Below, piece after piece: positions 12,086-24,098 of a stretch of 64,000 nucleotides of DNA (position 1 is its first letter; every line of letters begins with the position of its first letter). The DNA lies in the NCBI GenBank assembly GCA_943735955.1, contig OX030961.1, positions 1,354,308-1,418,307 on the forward strand. The letters run 5' to 3'. This DNA comes from Piscicola geometra. Its lineage: Eukaryota > Annelida > Clitellata > Hirudinida > Piscicolidae. The translations under genes and the position numbers were made by a program. The notes beneath the pieces were generated by a model, which was not told the origin of the DNA, made no database searches, and worked only from the letters and a program-made list of their open reading frames with translations.

Positions 12086-15000
12086 GTTTGAAGTAGTTAG
12101 GCGTGTTCTTGTCGAGCTGGTTGTGCGAACATCGCTTGATCGTCTGCCTGCAAAAATGATGATGATGATGATAAAGATACTGATATAAAAGTGCCACGGT
12201 TTTTAAATGAGTTAATATTTTATGGGTTATTTACTTTTGGTTTGGATATTGAAAATATTTATTTAGCGCATTGTACAGTTTTGATTTAAAGTTTATAAAT
12301 ACCTACATTTTGGCATTTTCAGGAATAGGAATTTTAGAGAGGGAATGTCTTAGACTAGAATTAATATTGACGTTGTTGTTTTGAAGGTTCTTGTTTTTGT
12401 TGTTGTTGCTGTTGTGTAAAAACGTTTTGAGTGTAGAGTTGTAGATTGGTGAAGAGATGTTGTGGGAAGAAGCAGCAGAGAGTGATGAAGGAGAGGAAGA
12501 AGATGAAGAAGGGAGAAGAGAGGAAGAGGAGGGGAGGAGGGAAGAGTGCTGCTTGTGCAAGAGGGCAGTCAAGTTGCTGCTGCTGCTGTTGAGTTTGGCT
12601 TCAAGCAGTTGTTGCAGCTGCTTCACATTGCGACACTTGCGCTTATCATCGCAGTTGTTGTTGTTGTTGTCAGGGTTGTTGTTGTGATTGTTTTTGTGGT
12701 TGCCATCCAGCTCTGAGTCGTTCCATGAGTGGATTGCTGATTGGTGGAGCAGTTGTTGTTGTTGTTGGATGAGTTTTTGGTGGTGTAAGTGATTTTGTTG
12801 CATCTGCCTAAACTGTTGTTGTTTCTGTTGTTGTTTTTGCTGGTTTTTTAGTTGTTGTTGCACTAGTTGTGACTGTCTCAAATGTAGTTGTTGTTGGTTC
12901 TTGAAGGAGTTGTGCTGGTGAGGAAGGTGTTGATCTGCCTTGCTGACACTCTGGCTTAGCCTTGTCTCAGCTGAAATATTTGTCAACCAGTGGAATGTTT
13001 CAGTAATTCTAATGGAGAATGCAACAAGAAATGTACACATAATATCGGTCACTTTCAGTTATCGGCATCGGTCTAGTACAATGTTGAGGGTCTTTTGACT
13101 TTTTGCTACAGCTGAAGACAACCAGGACTCGCGCTATCGAAAGCCAAAAGGGCAATGGTCACACTTTTCCAAAATTGACCAAATAAAAACCTGATTAGCC
13201 CCAATGAATTTTATTAACATTTTTTGCAAATTCTAATGAGACATTTTTTAGATATTTCTATGCCTAAAGTGCTCCCTGCTTTGAATGCTCATTGCATAGA
13301 TCAAGGTGTCATAGTAGATCACATCAGCACCACCAGTCAATCATTGACTTTCAGGAATGCATTGCTCGCTGGTCGCATTCAGAGCTATTAACAAACTGAA
13401 ACATTTTTTGAAACTCATTCTTATGTTAGATGATTCTACGGATGTTTCGGTTTCACAAAATTTAATCCTCTACATCAAAATTCAATAAAGCGATTGTTTT
13501 GGAACAGTCGTGTCTGTCGCACACTTTTTGGGTGTAGGGGGAGGTTGCTCAAGATGAACCAGTTCCTAAGATCAAACGAGCTTATTTACAGCTATGCAAT
13601 ATACATAAAAAAGCTTACTGAATTTTCTATTTATGCATTCGTCTTCTAAGCACATTTTTATGTTGGTTTCGTTTCTGAAAATAATCTATATGGACTAGAT
13701 ACAGTATAATAGACTATAAAAAGTATACATAAATAAACTATTGAAAATTAATAAAAACTAATAATTTACTTCTTTATTAAATAAAAAACTGTTAGTATTC
13801 GTTAGCTTTGACACAATTTATATTATATATATATATATATTATTAATGGTCTGTATTATTCACAGCCTGACAGACGCAGGCCATGTTACAATGGTTCTGA
13901 GAACCATGGTGCTTATGCGCCAGAGACGCCACTCCACACGACGTACACATCTCTCAATGCATACGTCGCAAACACCGCATCAAATATACTAGGTATATGA
14001 TAGTTCATGGTTGCTCACCAGGGATTCGAACAGGCAACCTTTGAGCCCACGTCTACCATCTAAGCCATCCCCGCTCCCCAAGTATGTTTTATTTATAGCT
14101 AAATCTCAAATTTGAATAGATGTAGACTTTCGTCTGATTAGCCTCAATTGACTGTTGACTAGAGGTTTGCAATGGATGAAACTATAAGTGAAATGAAATA
14201 AAGAAATTTATCAGGTTAAATCGAGTTTAACTCATGTCAATATAATGGCTGAAAAATTTTAATTTACTTTATTGGTTATGCAATTGAGCTATGAGGCTAC
14301 GTGTCAAAACTGTTCCATCTTGTGCAACCTCCATCGACTAATGGGCAATAAGCTCGGTTCATTTTTGAGTGTTTCCACCAGAGTAGGACATGATTTTTGT
14401 GAGAGAGCAACGCAGAACACGTGGAAACAAGCCGAAAATTAAATTTATTTTTGATCTATTTTTATTAAACTTACCATAAAAAACGATTTTTTCGAAAATA
14501 TAGTTTTAACTAAAAGATATTTTATAAAAAACTCAAATTAGATTTTTTAGGGATTATTTAATGAGAAATACGGATATGGGAATTAGCTGGGACTCAGTGA
14601 GATCTAATCCCGATCCCTTCAAGGAAGGTCAGACCCCCTGTCAATTTTCACCTTGGGTGTAAGTATTGGTGGGACAAAAGTCAAGGGTCACAGCAAGATT
14701 GAAACAGCATGCTCCTTGGGAAAGTATAAAAAACAACAATGAAACTTTTTATGCGGAAGTTTGATTGATTTGGAGTCGACAAGGAACTCATTTGAGATGA
14801 GTTTAAAAAATAACAATGTGCGCGTTATACATGGAACTTTGAGAAAAAATTGGCGCCCAAAATGTTGAGTTTAGCGCAAGCCCTGGATGACCTAGACGTC
14901 CTAGAGACGATGGATTTTGACCAATGCATGGAGGGATTGTTGGCGACATCCTCTAATGAATCCAAATCAAAAGACTCACAGACATCCAAACTGAAACAGA

Positions 15001-15941
15001 AAACGTCCAAAACTAATTTTCAAATTGACGAGTTAAAGCATGAGATGAAAATCTACAAGTCCCTACTTACTTATGAGCGGTAGAGACTAGTGTTGGGAAT
15101 GTTGTTGTTCATGGTGAAACAGCCTGGAGTACATTCTGGGAAAGAGAGGCTAAGGTTATAACAGACTTTGTCATCAAGACATTAGAGAGGAAGGATTTTG
15201 TAGGAAGAGAAGGGAGAGCATGTAAAGAGGAGATAGGTGTAAGGTTTCAATGGTGGAAAGATGTAGCCAACCTGGGAGGAAAATAGGTGTGGAGCTGAAT
15301 GGTGCGTGGAGGGAAAGATGCACGAGCAGGAGTTTTTATGACGGGCGTCTCAGAAAGAAAGGTCGGAGGGATATGGGGAAGGGAGCTGGTGAAGATACAG
15401 GAAAGTGAAAGACTGAAAAGGTACCGAGAGGAGAAGTCAGAAAGAAGGAAGTTGGAAAAATATGTAGATGGTTCAAATGGAGCAAAAATTAGGATGATGT
15501 TTAGGGGGGATAGTTTGACGGTAAGGAATAATGAAATTTTACATTGGAGATATGAGAAGGAGGATAGGAAGTGTGTTTGTGGGGAGGAAGAGAATGAGAG
15601 GCACGTATTGCTAGAGTGTGGGTTGTATGAAGAGTGGAGAGAAGAATGGCTGACGGTTTGGAGAAGGAAACGTGGAGAACAAGACCCGATTGAAGGGGTC
15701 CTTGGATACCAGGAAAACGATCGGAAGCTGGAAAGAGTGGTACTGAGACGTGTGGGAGTGATCTGGAGACAGAGGAGAGAGAAAGAAAAGGGGAGATGAG
15801 GCACTATAAACATACTACTACTACTACAACTACAACTACTACTACTTCTACAACTACTACTGCTTCAACTACTACAACTACTACAACTACTACTACTACA
15901 ACTACTACAACTACTACTATTACTACAACTACTACTACAAA

Positions 15942-16030
<89 letters not shown>

Positions 16031-19000
16031 GTACTAATTGCCAAAAAATAAAAATCTTTCATGTAATGGAACGAAAATGAAACTACGATGCCAATGCTGT
16101 CCCCTATTGCAAACAAGTATTTACTATCACCTTTTTCTTCAGGTGAAAGCGAAAGGTATTCAGTATTTTCAACTCGCAAGATACTTCCTACACCATTATT
16201 TAAGCATATTCAATCAATCAATCAACCAACCAATCAATCAATCAATCACTAATTATTTGTAAGCGGCATTTACAAAGCGAAAAAAAGCTTTCAAACCTTT
16301 CTAACCAATCATTCATCAACACTATCCACATATTTTTCCAAACATTCATTCAACAAAACATTTTTATTAAAAAGTAACTATTAGTTCAATTATATTTTAT
16401 ATTGTGGTTTTTTACATGAGCAGTAACAAATAAATAATTAAATATTGAAAAGTACCGAACTCAGGCCCTTTCATAATATGTGCACCTGTAGGCCAAAATT
16501 ATGGTGCATCTCTGAGGACAACACATGCACCCACATGACTCACAATTGACAGGCGTAGAAATGCCTTTGGACGCAGTCAAGTGCTTGTCTGGCCCGCCAC
16601 TCAGCTCCTTCTTGCTGAACTTTAGCTCAAGCTTCTTGGCGCCAAAGAGACAACTGACCTTCCTGGTGAGATCCTCGTGCGAACAAGTTTTTTTGGCGAA
16701 GCAGTGGTTGTTGTAGTTGACTCTGCCTGTGACTGACGTGTGACTCTTGCTTGAACCTATGACTGAATGTTGAAGGCCATAACCATGGTTTTAAGTCATT
16801 ATCATTTTCAAAATAAAAAGAATATTTTAAATATTATTCACTTTGTTTAGAATCCATATTTATTTTATAGGAAGGTTTATTTCGCCTTGAGAGCATCCAT
16901 GTCAGCTCCAACACTATGATAATGTCAGTACAAGATTTGAAATGAACTTAGAAAATTGTTATTTATTAAAAAGTGTTTGTTAATTTTGCATTTTTGAATG
17001 TTGAACTACATACTTACAATACATTATCTTTTTTATTTTATTTTAAAAACTAAGCATTGACACATAACTTTAAGTGGTTTTGGATCTTTGGAATTTTAAA
17101 TTTCATTATCTGAAAATTATTTTATAAAATTAATATTTGAAAATTAATGTTTCTATTTTTAATTAATTATGTGGAGGTTTATATAAATTAATTTACTTTT
17201 AAGCACAATCAACACTATAATTCACTTTTAGATAAAGTTAAGATGTCAGTACATGCTGATCAAGCAGGCAAGAGAACTAGAGTCTTCAAGATCAAGGGAT
17301 GCAAGTCCTCCCTCCTCAACAAGCAACTGCTCGTCTCGACTGGAGTGACGTCATTAGACTTCTTCCTGGGAGGAGGCGTTCCTGTCGGCTCCATCCTCCT
17401 GATTGGTCACTTCTCCAACCATTCAATACTCTATTATTCATTTAACATTCCAAATGTTCTTTTTTTACTTTTGGCTGTTGCCATCAGGAGTTGCCACAGC
17501 GAATAAATTCTTCCACACCTTTCTATTCACCACATCTCCTCTTTTGCTGCAACCTCTTTCATGTAGCTAGTTGCACGACCTTTACATTTTAAAGATGCAT
17601 GCTGATAGACCGACGCTAGTTTTGTTTCACTCACCTTATTTTATATTATAGAAATTTTTAAATGTTAAACATGAAAGTATTCATATAGATAAAAAGTTTT
17701 CTAAATCAACTCTGTTTCTAAAAAAAGTTTTATTGGTTGACTTTAGTCACTATAGTATAGTAGAATCACCCATATAAGAAAATAAGTTTTTTCTGAAATG
17801 TATTCAAGATAATAGAATTCAAGTTGAGTTCTTAATCACACAGAAGAAGACAAAATGGGCACGTACAGCTCCCTTCTCCTCAAGTACTTTCTGGCTGAGG
17901 CAGTCGTCTGCAACCACTTTATTCTACTGGCTTCCCTCGACCAGCAACCTTCTTCGATCATTAATGTACTTTTTTGATATGAAAAATAATGTTAAAATGT
18001 TAAATAATGTTTCAAAAATGTTTCTCAATATTTCATTATAAGAAGATATTTTGCGAATATTATAAGATTATTATTTCGGATTTGTTTGCAGAGGCTGCCA
18101 AAGGCGTGCAGCAATGAGCGCTCAGGAGAGGAGGGCAAGCGAACGGAAGAAGGCCTGAAGATCGCTTGGAGGTACGAGGAGACACCCAGTCAGGTGAGAC
18201 TTAACTTCTTAACTCTGTTTCAACTCCTGCATCTCAAACCTTTGTCAAGCATCACTGTGTGCAAGGGTGCCAGTCAAAACAATGGAAAACATGTTGTATT
18301 GATAGAGGCATTCAGTTGCCCCATATGGAGATGTTGTATTGGTGGAGGCATTCAGTTGCCCCATATGGAGATGTTGTATTGGTGGAGACATTCAGTTGCC
18401 CCATATGAAGATGTTGTATTGGTGGAGGCATTCAGTTGCCCCATATGGAGATGTTGTATTGGTGGAGGCATTCAGTTGCCCCATATGGAGATGTTGTATT
18501 GGTGGAGGCATTCAGTTGCCCCATATGAAGATGTTGTATTCGTGGAGGCATTCAGTTGCCCCATATGGAGATGTTGTATTGGTGGAGGCATTCAGTTGCC
18601 CCATATGAAGATGTTGTATTGGTGGAGGCATTCAGTTGCCCCATATGGAGATGTTGTATTGGTGGAGGCATTCAGTTGCCCCATATGAAGATGTTGTATT
18701 GGTGGAGGCATTCAGTTGTCCCATATGGAGATGTTGTATTGGTGGAGGCATTCAGTTGCCCCATATGGAGATGTTTTATTGGTGGAGGCATTCAGTTGCC
18801 CCATATGGAGATGTTGTATTGGTGGAGGCATTCAGTTGCCCCATATGGAGATGTTGTATTGGTGGAGGCATTCAGTTGCCCCATATGGAGATGTTGTATT
18901 GATGAAGGCATTCAGTTGCCCCATATGGAGATGTTGTATTGGTGGAGGCATTCAGTTGCTCCATATGGAGATGTTGTATTGGTGGAGGCATTCAGTTGCC

Positions 19001-21393
19001 CCATATGGAGATGTTGTATTGGTGGAGGCATTCAGTTGCCCATATGGAGATGTTGTATTGGTGGAGGCATTCAGTTGCATCATATGGAGATGTTGTATTG
19101 ATGAAGGCATTCAGTTGCCCCATATGGAGATGTTGTATTGGTGGAGGCATTCAGTTGCATCATATGGAGATGTTGTATTGATGAAGGCATTCAGTTGCCC
19201 CATATGGAGATGTTGTATTGGTGGAGGCATTCAGTTGCCCCATATGGAGATGTTGTATTGGTGGAGGCATTCAGTTGCCCCATATCGAGATGTTGTATTG
19301 GTTGGAGGCATTCAGTTGCCCCATATGGAGATGTTGTATTGGTTGGAGGCATTCAGTTGCCCATATGGAGATGTTGTATTGGTGGAGGCATTCAGTTGCC
19401 CCATATGGAGATGTTGTATTGGTGGAGGCATTCAGTTGCCCCATATGGAGATGTTGTATTGGTGGAGGCATTCAGTTGCCCCATATGGAGATGTTGTATT
19501 GGTGGAGGCATTTAGTTGCCCCATATGGAGATGTTGTATTGATGAAGGCATTCAGTTGCCCCATATGGAGATGTTGTATTGGTGGAGGCATTCAGTTGCC
19601 CCATATCGAGATGTTGTATTGGTTGGAGGCATTCAGTTGCCCCATATGGAGATGTTGTATTGGTTGGAGGCATTCAGTTGCCCATATGGAGATGTTGTAT
19701 TGGTGGAGGCATTCAGTTGCCCCATATGGAGATGTTGTATTGGTGGAGGCATTCAGTTGCCCCATATGGAGATGTTGTATTGGTGGAGGCATTTAGTTGC
19801 CCCATATGGAGATGTTGTATTGATGAAGGCATTCAGTTGCCCCATATGGAGATGTTGTATTGGTGGAGGCATTCAGTTGCCCCATATGGAGATGTTGTAT
19901 TGATGAAGGCATTCAGTTGCCCCATATGGAGATGTTGTATTGGTGGAGGCATTCAGTTGCCCCATATGGAGATGTTGTATTGGTGGAGGCATTCAGTTGC
20001 CCATATGGAGATGTTGTATTGATGAAGGCATTCAGTTGCCCCATATGGAGGTGTTGTATTGGTGGAGGCATTCAGTTATCCCATATGGAGATGTTGTATT
20101 GGTGGAGGCATTCAGTTGCATCATATGGAGATGTTGTATTGATGAAGGCATTCAGTTGCCCCATATGGAGATGTTGTATTGGTGGAGGCATTCAGTTGCC
20201 CCATATGGAGATGTTGTATTGGTGGAGGCATTCAGTTGCCCCATATGGAGATGTTGTATTGGTGGAGGCATTCAGTTGCCCCATATGGAGATGTTGTATT
20301 GGTGGAGGCATTCAACTGAGCGGGAATGACTTTAATAGATAACGGCAATGTTTATTAATTTTTAAAAAAAATCAGCTGATGTATGTACGACATAATAAAA
20401 ATAACAATAACGAAAGGCGGCCATTTTATTTTTATTATTTCAACAACTATTGGATGCGGGATATATAAATGAACAATAATTATGGCTTATTTACTTTTAG
20501 AATATTAATTTTAGTTAAATGAGGAAAATAGAAACAATTAAAGTCAAACTAAATTCAGCGATGTGATTTATTGCTCGAACTTGCAGCATATTCTTTGCAG
20601 CTTTAACAAATTCAACTCAGCACTGTCAAATCTGTCCACAATATGAAAAATATTTGCACACGTCGTTTAAAAAATAAGCTTCGACCACTTTACTAAACTC
20701 AAAATGTTAAGAAGGGAAAGTTAGTAATATTATGTGGGATTGTTCAATGGAAAAGTATTGCCATAATATTGGACAGAGCACAAAAAGTCATCAGCATGTT
20801 TTACCAGTAATATGGGTGAAAATGTCTCATAATTTTGAAGTATTTTATTTTGCTTATCAGCAGTCAAATATGTATTCTTGAATAATTCTGACATCTTTTT
20901 TTATTTCTTATTTTTATTAATGTCAGCTACCATGGTACAAAAGAAGTGGTTAAATTAAGTTGATAATGGGTTTGAAACATTATAAACAGTGTCATGATGT
21001 TAAAAAGTATACCTATTTCACTGTTAGTGGGCAAGTCACCTCCCAAACTCAAAGCTGCATCCTCCTCTTGCTGGCCTCTTGCTGCTGCTGCTGGGATGTG
21101 TCTTCTTTCGTCTAGCTCATATCTCTTCAAGCGCTTTGAATTTCTGTTGTTGAATGAGTGAAGATGAATAAGGAAAGAACATAATCCCTCGATGGTTTTC
21201 GAGAATGCAAAAAATGTATGCATTATCTCTCACGCAAAACACTGAATAATTTGTTTTCACTTCCTTCAACGAAGTTTAAACTGCAAAGCCGTTCATTATC
21301 TTTAGACTTGCATAACTTCTTATTATCGCTCAATGAGGTTCGTTGCATACAAATTAAATACCTTTTGAGGCGGTAATTTTCTTCTTGAAACAT
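12086..21393 (-). CDS. Candidate upstream exons of the PHACTR-like gene (Q/N/S-rich protein)
   Basis: Five candidate minus-strand exons: 21393-21362 (ATG at 21393), 21143-21013, 16762-16544, 12970-12307 and 12147-12086. All junctions are phase-compatible, including the last into the PHACTR exon at 7077. Joined to the four PHACTR exons they give one uninterrupted frame of 490 codons up to the window edge. Good splice signals include donor gtgagt after 16544, acceptor atttcag before 12970 and donor gtaggt after 12307. The 220-codon exon is rich in Gln, Asn, His and Ser, consistent with a disordered linker. I do not recognise a domain in any of these exons, so attachment to PHACTR rests on strand, phase and absence of another candidate. 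They could instead be a separate gene. Confidence 0.45.
12307..12970 (-). CDS. Q/N/H/S-rich exon of 220 codons
   Basis: Open on the minus strand between a strong acceptor (caaatatttcag) and a gtaggt donor. Composition runs from a Gln/His-rich block through poly-Asn to several Ser runs, encoded by mixed CAA/CAG, AAC/AAT and TCT/TCC codons. The reading continues in phase into the 62-bp exon at 12147-12086. It resembles disordered, low-complexity linkers of regulatory proteins. No homologue is recognised. Confidence 0.5.
13085..14880. repeat. Dispersed repeat family A, copy 2, interrupted by other repeats
   Basis: Blocks 13110-13545 and 14650-14880 match family A copy 1. Between them lie a SINE (13860-14085, minus) and AT-rich sequence. 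Part of that (13545-13740) is an inverted match to 52820-53010, including the gaaaccaacataaaaatgtg stretch, and so is another dispersed repeat. Confidence 0.6.
13860..14085 (-). mobile_element. tRNA-derived SINE
   Basis: Minus-strand copy of the SINE family with GGATGGCTTAGATGG A box, GTTCGAATCC B box, and the gttctcagaaccattgtaac 3' module shared with the copy at 43277-43505. Confidence 0.8.
14850..15083 (+). CDS. Short ORF of unknown origin (77 aa)
   Basis: ATG-started, acidic and Lys-rich, with a helical C-terminal half. The first 30 bp overlap dispersed repeat A and the end meets a non-LTR remnant. No family is recognised; it may be a transposon leftover. Confidence 0.2.
   Translation: MAPKMLSLAQALDDLDVLETMDFDQCMEGLLATSSNESKSKDSQTSKLKQKTSKTNFQIDELKHEMKIYKSLLTYER
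15080..15800 (+). pseudogene. Non-LTR retrotransposon 3' fragment (RT tail with CCHC knuckle)
   Basis: 5'-truncated relative to the copy at 45960-44770. It encodes ETAWSTFWEREAKV and, after frame changes, CVCGEEENERHVLLECG, a C-x-C-x8-H-x4-C knuckle at the end of some non-LTR polyproteins. It runs straight into an (ACT)n tract. Confidence 0.8.
15815..16035. repeat. (ACT)n microsatellite, retrotransposon tail
   Basis: About 220 bp of ACT/ACA triplets immediately follow the non-LTR fragment. The related copy at 44770 has the same cactataaa junction and a short ctactactac tract, so this is the element's expanded 3' tail. Confidence 0.85.
16200..16270. repeat. (CAAT)n tract with LINE/SINE-like tail
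   Basis: (CAATCAAT)n followed by cactaattatttgtaagcgg, the inverted 3' end of the L2/CR1-like elements seen at 42915 and 48845. Confidence 0.55.
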
Positions 21394-23732
21394 AAAAAGT
21401 TTAACATCAGGCCCTTCCTTGAACCTTTTCGTAAACACAATGGCACTAAAGCCGGCCGGAAGGATGAAATTCGCTTCTAAAGTTTTTGCATTGCAGCCTC
21501 CACGAAATAGTTCTTTTTACCATACTGCTATTTAAACAGCTGAGCGTGACGTCACTGGAAACTTGTCTATTCAGGCGTTAGTAGTCTAAAAGAAGATAAA
21601 AAACAATTCTTGCTCCAAGTTTTAGAACAAAAGTTTTATAAAATAACGACCCAAAAAAGTATCCAAACTTTTAAAAATCTCATTTTGATAAATAAACAAA
21701 TTAAAAATATATTTGTAATAAATAACTTAAATAATGTTTTTAACTAAAATTTAGGTTTTAAATAAATTAAAGTTTGGTATATTTTTAAAAACTTTATTTT
21801 AAATATGAAAGGATAAAGAACTGTTCCAGAAATGTTTGAATCAAACTTAGATGTTGCGGAATCTTTTTCGTGTTGCGCATCGATTAAATACTGAACTAAT
21901 GAAATGAAGGGAACTTTAACATTTTTATTGTTTACTATAAAGTTTTATAGTATAAAAGATATTTAAAAAATGTAGAGGTTGAAAAAACGAAATTGTATTT
22001 TGCATTGGCACTCTAATATTCAAGCCAAAAGTGCCATTTCCAACTCTGAACTCCACTCAGTGTGTCGATGCAACAGCAGCAGAAGGGCAGACAGGCCACC
22101 ACTTCGACCTGATGAAGGGCATGGAGGCCTCTCTGCTGCAGCAGTGCCACATGTGCCTGTTGGGAGGGGAGCACTTGCTTCAGGGAAACCCTATGCACGA
22201 ACTCTTGAAAGTGCTCAAAGACCAAGTCATCAGTGGAGGCTTCTCTACGCACAACGCACGCACTCCCGAAAACATTCTTCGAATCGGTTCGAGTGCACGT
22301 TCATTTCTTTTCAGTTTTTTTTGATGATGCAGTTTGGAAATGTTAAACTAATTCCACACAGGAATTAATTCGTTTGGATCACCACTCTGGCTTCCTTCGT
22401 CATCATCATCGGCATCATTATCATCATCACTGTGCCAAACTCTCTTCTCGCTCAAACACCTGGTCAGATCCTCCTTCTCCGTCTGTCTCATCACCCTGCC
22501 CAGCCATCTCTTCGAGGTTGCATCAACCGCTGCATTCCATTGCGAGTCAAGACGCACAACTCCGATTTGCTTGATGCTGTTTGTTGATGTCTTATTTAAA
22601 AGCAGGCCGAATGCAAAGACCTGAAGAATAAATATTTCGCTCCAATCAAACTCAAACAACTCTAGAGAGTCTTCAATTTTCTATTTTAACTTTTAATACT
22701 GCAATGGCGGCGTATCTTTTAGTCAAGATAACAGGCAGATAACAAGTAATGGTAAATTACCAACAACGACGTCGACAGGACGAGGGCCTGTTGTGGAGGC
22801 TGGAGAATTTGGCAGATGCAGTGGTGGCTCTGGAGTCGTTCGAAGGCACTCCCCTCCAACACGACGCCACCTTCAACAACTACCATGGTCAGTTAAATAT
22901 CATTCCTCGGATGCTGACACATTATTAGGATGGCGAGGGTGATAATCAATTGCAACATTTCAAACGTGATTAGAAAAAAAATTAGAGCTGTGCTTTAATC
23001 TACGTTAACTTTCGATTAATGCGTTAATCAATAAATGACTTAAATTTTTTAACGAACGTTAAATTTTTTAATGAACCTTTAATTTTTATCGTGCGTATTG
23101 CAAGCATTTTTTTTCGATCTCTCTTAACTGATTCATCTGACCTCGCCTGGTATCCAGAGCTAGAGCTTCAGATCACCTCAAGCATGCTCTGTTTTTGCAT
23201 TCCATCTTCCTATTTTAATTTTCGATGTGAATGCCTTTTGTATTTTCAAGTTCGTTTAAATGCCAGTTTTTTAAATGAGGCGTCTTCTTGATAACATACA
23301 TTCATTATGAATAAATATATTAAAACAGTTTTCCTAAAATAATATAATGAATCTTTAATGTTGAACTTTTCGACACGAAGACTGTTCCATCAAACAGGCC
23401 TCTTGCGCGTCTCGAAGTCGCCCCGTCTCAACTCTAACGTTTGCAACTTCAACAACGACCTCTCGAACCTCGCCTTCAAACTTCACCGCAAACAGTTTTC
23501 CATTGAGGTTATTCTGTAATAATCATTATTATAAGTCTTCCGTTTTTTATGGCATTTCGTTTTAATAATTTATATTGAGTCATTTAATAATGAAATCTTA
23601 TAAAAATTATTCTATTAAAGTGTCTAAACTATTAAATATTTTCAGAAATTTTGTCTGCCTCCGGTCTTCACAGATGACAAACAGAAGAACTCAAAAGACA
23701 AACCACCATGTTCAGCCTCCATAGATTTTTAA
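17243..23732 (+). CDS. ELP4: Elongator complex protein 4
   Basis: Eight exons: 17243-17405, 17844-17965, 18092-18193, 22061-22286, 22362-22516, 22779-22887, 23398-23507 and 23646-23732. They give 357 residues (human about 424). All junctions are phase-compatible with AG acceptors and GT donors; the acceptor at 22061 is the least certain. Elp4 is a RecA-fold subunit of the Elp456 hexamer, which binds tRNA for Elongator's cm5U34 wobble modification. Matches to the family: TGVTSLDFFLGGGVPVGSI near the N-terminus, YSSLLLKYFLAEAVV in exon 2, GLKIAWRY in exon 3, GHHFDLMKGM and NILRIG in exon 4, LADAVVALESF in exon 6, and LLRVSKSPRLNSNVC then LAFKLHRKQFSIE in exon 7. The start is the ATG just after an apparent 5'UTR acceptor (ttttag). 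Intron 3 (3.9 kb) holds a 40-bp minisatellite and, on the other strand, the candidate first exons of the PHACTR-like gene. Confidence 0.93.
18290..20315. repeat. 40-bp minisatellite in ELP4 intron 3
   Basis: About 50 copies of a 40-bp unit containing GGCATTCAGTTGCCCCATAT and GAGATGTTGTATTGGTGGA. A 321-bp block (about eight units, with the rare catatcgaga variant) is duplicated exactly at about 19200-19520 and 19521-19841. Unit length is not a multiple of 3 and no plus frame has a stop, which explains the long frames. Confidence 0.97.
20320..22060. other. Rest of ELP4 intron 3
   Basis: AT-rich intronic sequence without a recognised transposon. It contains the candidate minus-strand exons 21393-21362 and 21143-21013 and their CRE/TATA region. 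Confidence 0.5.
21500..21560 (-). promoter_or_regulatory. Putative promoter: CRE plus TATA-like box
   Basis: A perfect palindromic CRE, TGACGTCA, lies at 21547-21554, and a TTTAAATA TATA-like element on the minus strand lies about 15 bp further on (about 21528-21535). They sit about 140 bp upstream of the ATG at 21393 of the candidate minus-strand gene. CREs are bound by CREB/ATF bZIP factors. The assignment depends on that gene model. Confidence 0.4.
22970..23110. repeat. Fragment of hAT-2 terminal region
   Basis: tagagctgtgctttaatctacgttaac and the following aacg-rich motifs match the left end of the hAT-2 element at 54375. Lies in ELP4 intron 6. Confidence 0.6.
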
Positions 23733-23769
23733 GCCTTTTTCGCTTTTTCGATTAGTTCTTGGTTTATCG

Positions 23770-23775
23770 AATAAA
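23770..23775 (+). terminator. Candidate poly(A) signal of ELP4
   Basis: AATAAA lies 38 bp after the ELP4 stop codon. The convergent KICS2 stop is at 24099, so the two 3'UTRs must share about 366 bp. Confidence 0.45.
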
Positions 23776-24098
23776 TTGTTTATCATTACAATTATTCTAC
23801 AAGTAGACGGGGTAGAACAGGGAATGATAAAGCTATGGCACCACATCTGTTTCATCAAGCTAATGCCGTCATGGTAGGAAACGTAAACGTTTTCATAACT
23901 GTCAGGCTGAAGGAAAGAAATATATTTCCGTTCTTCCTTTTCATGCAGTTTTTCTTGGCGGAGTACTCTCCTCTCCAAGAATCATCATCATGATATAATG
24001 AATAAAGAAAAATCGAGTATATCATTAATGTAACTCAAAGCCATAACTAGAGTATATATTTTTTTGCACGAGCACAAGGAAGAGCCACCATGCAGTGG

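Noticed and set aside
18716..19903. Plus-strand 395-codon repeat protein
   Set aside because: The 40-bp unit is not a multiple of 3 and all three frames are open; no start context or conservation. Treated as intron 3 of ELP4.
22348..22659. Minus-strand 103-codon frame with Asp run
   Set aside because: Shadow of ELP4 exon 5, whose plus-strand reading matches the family and splices in phase.
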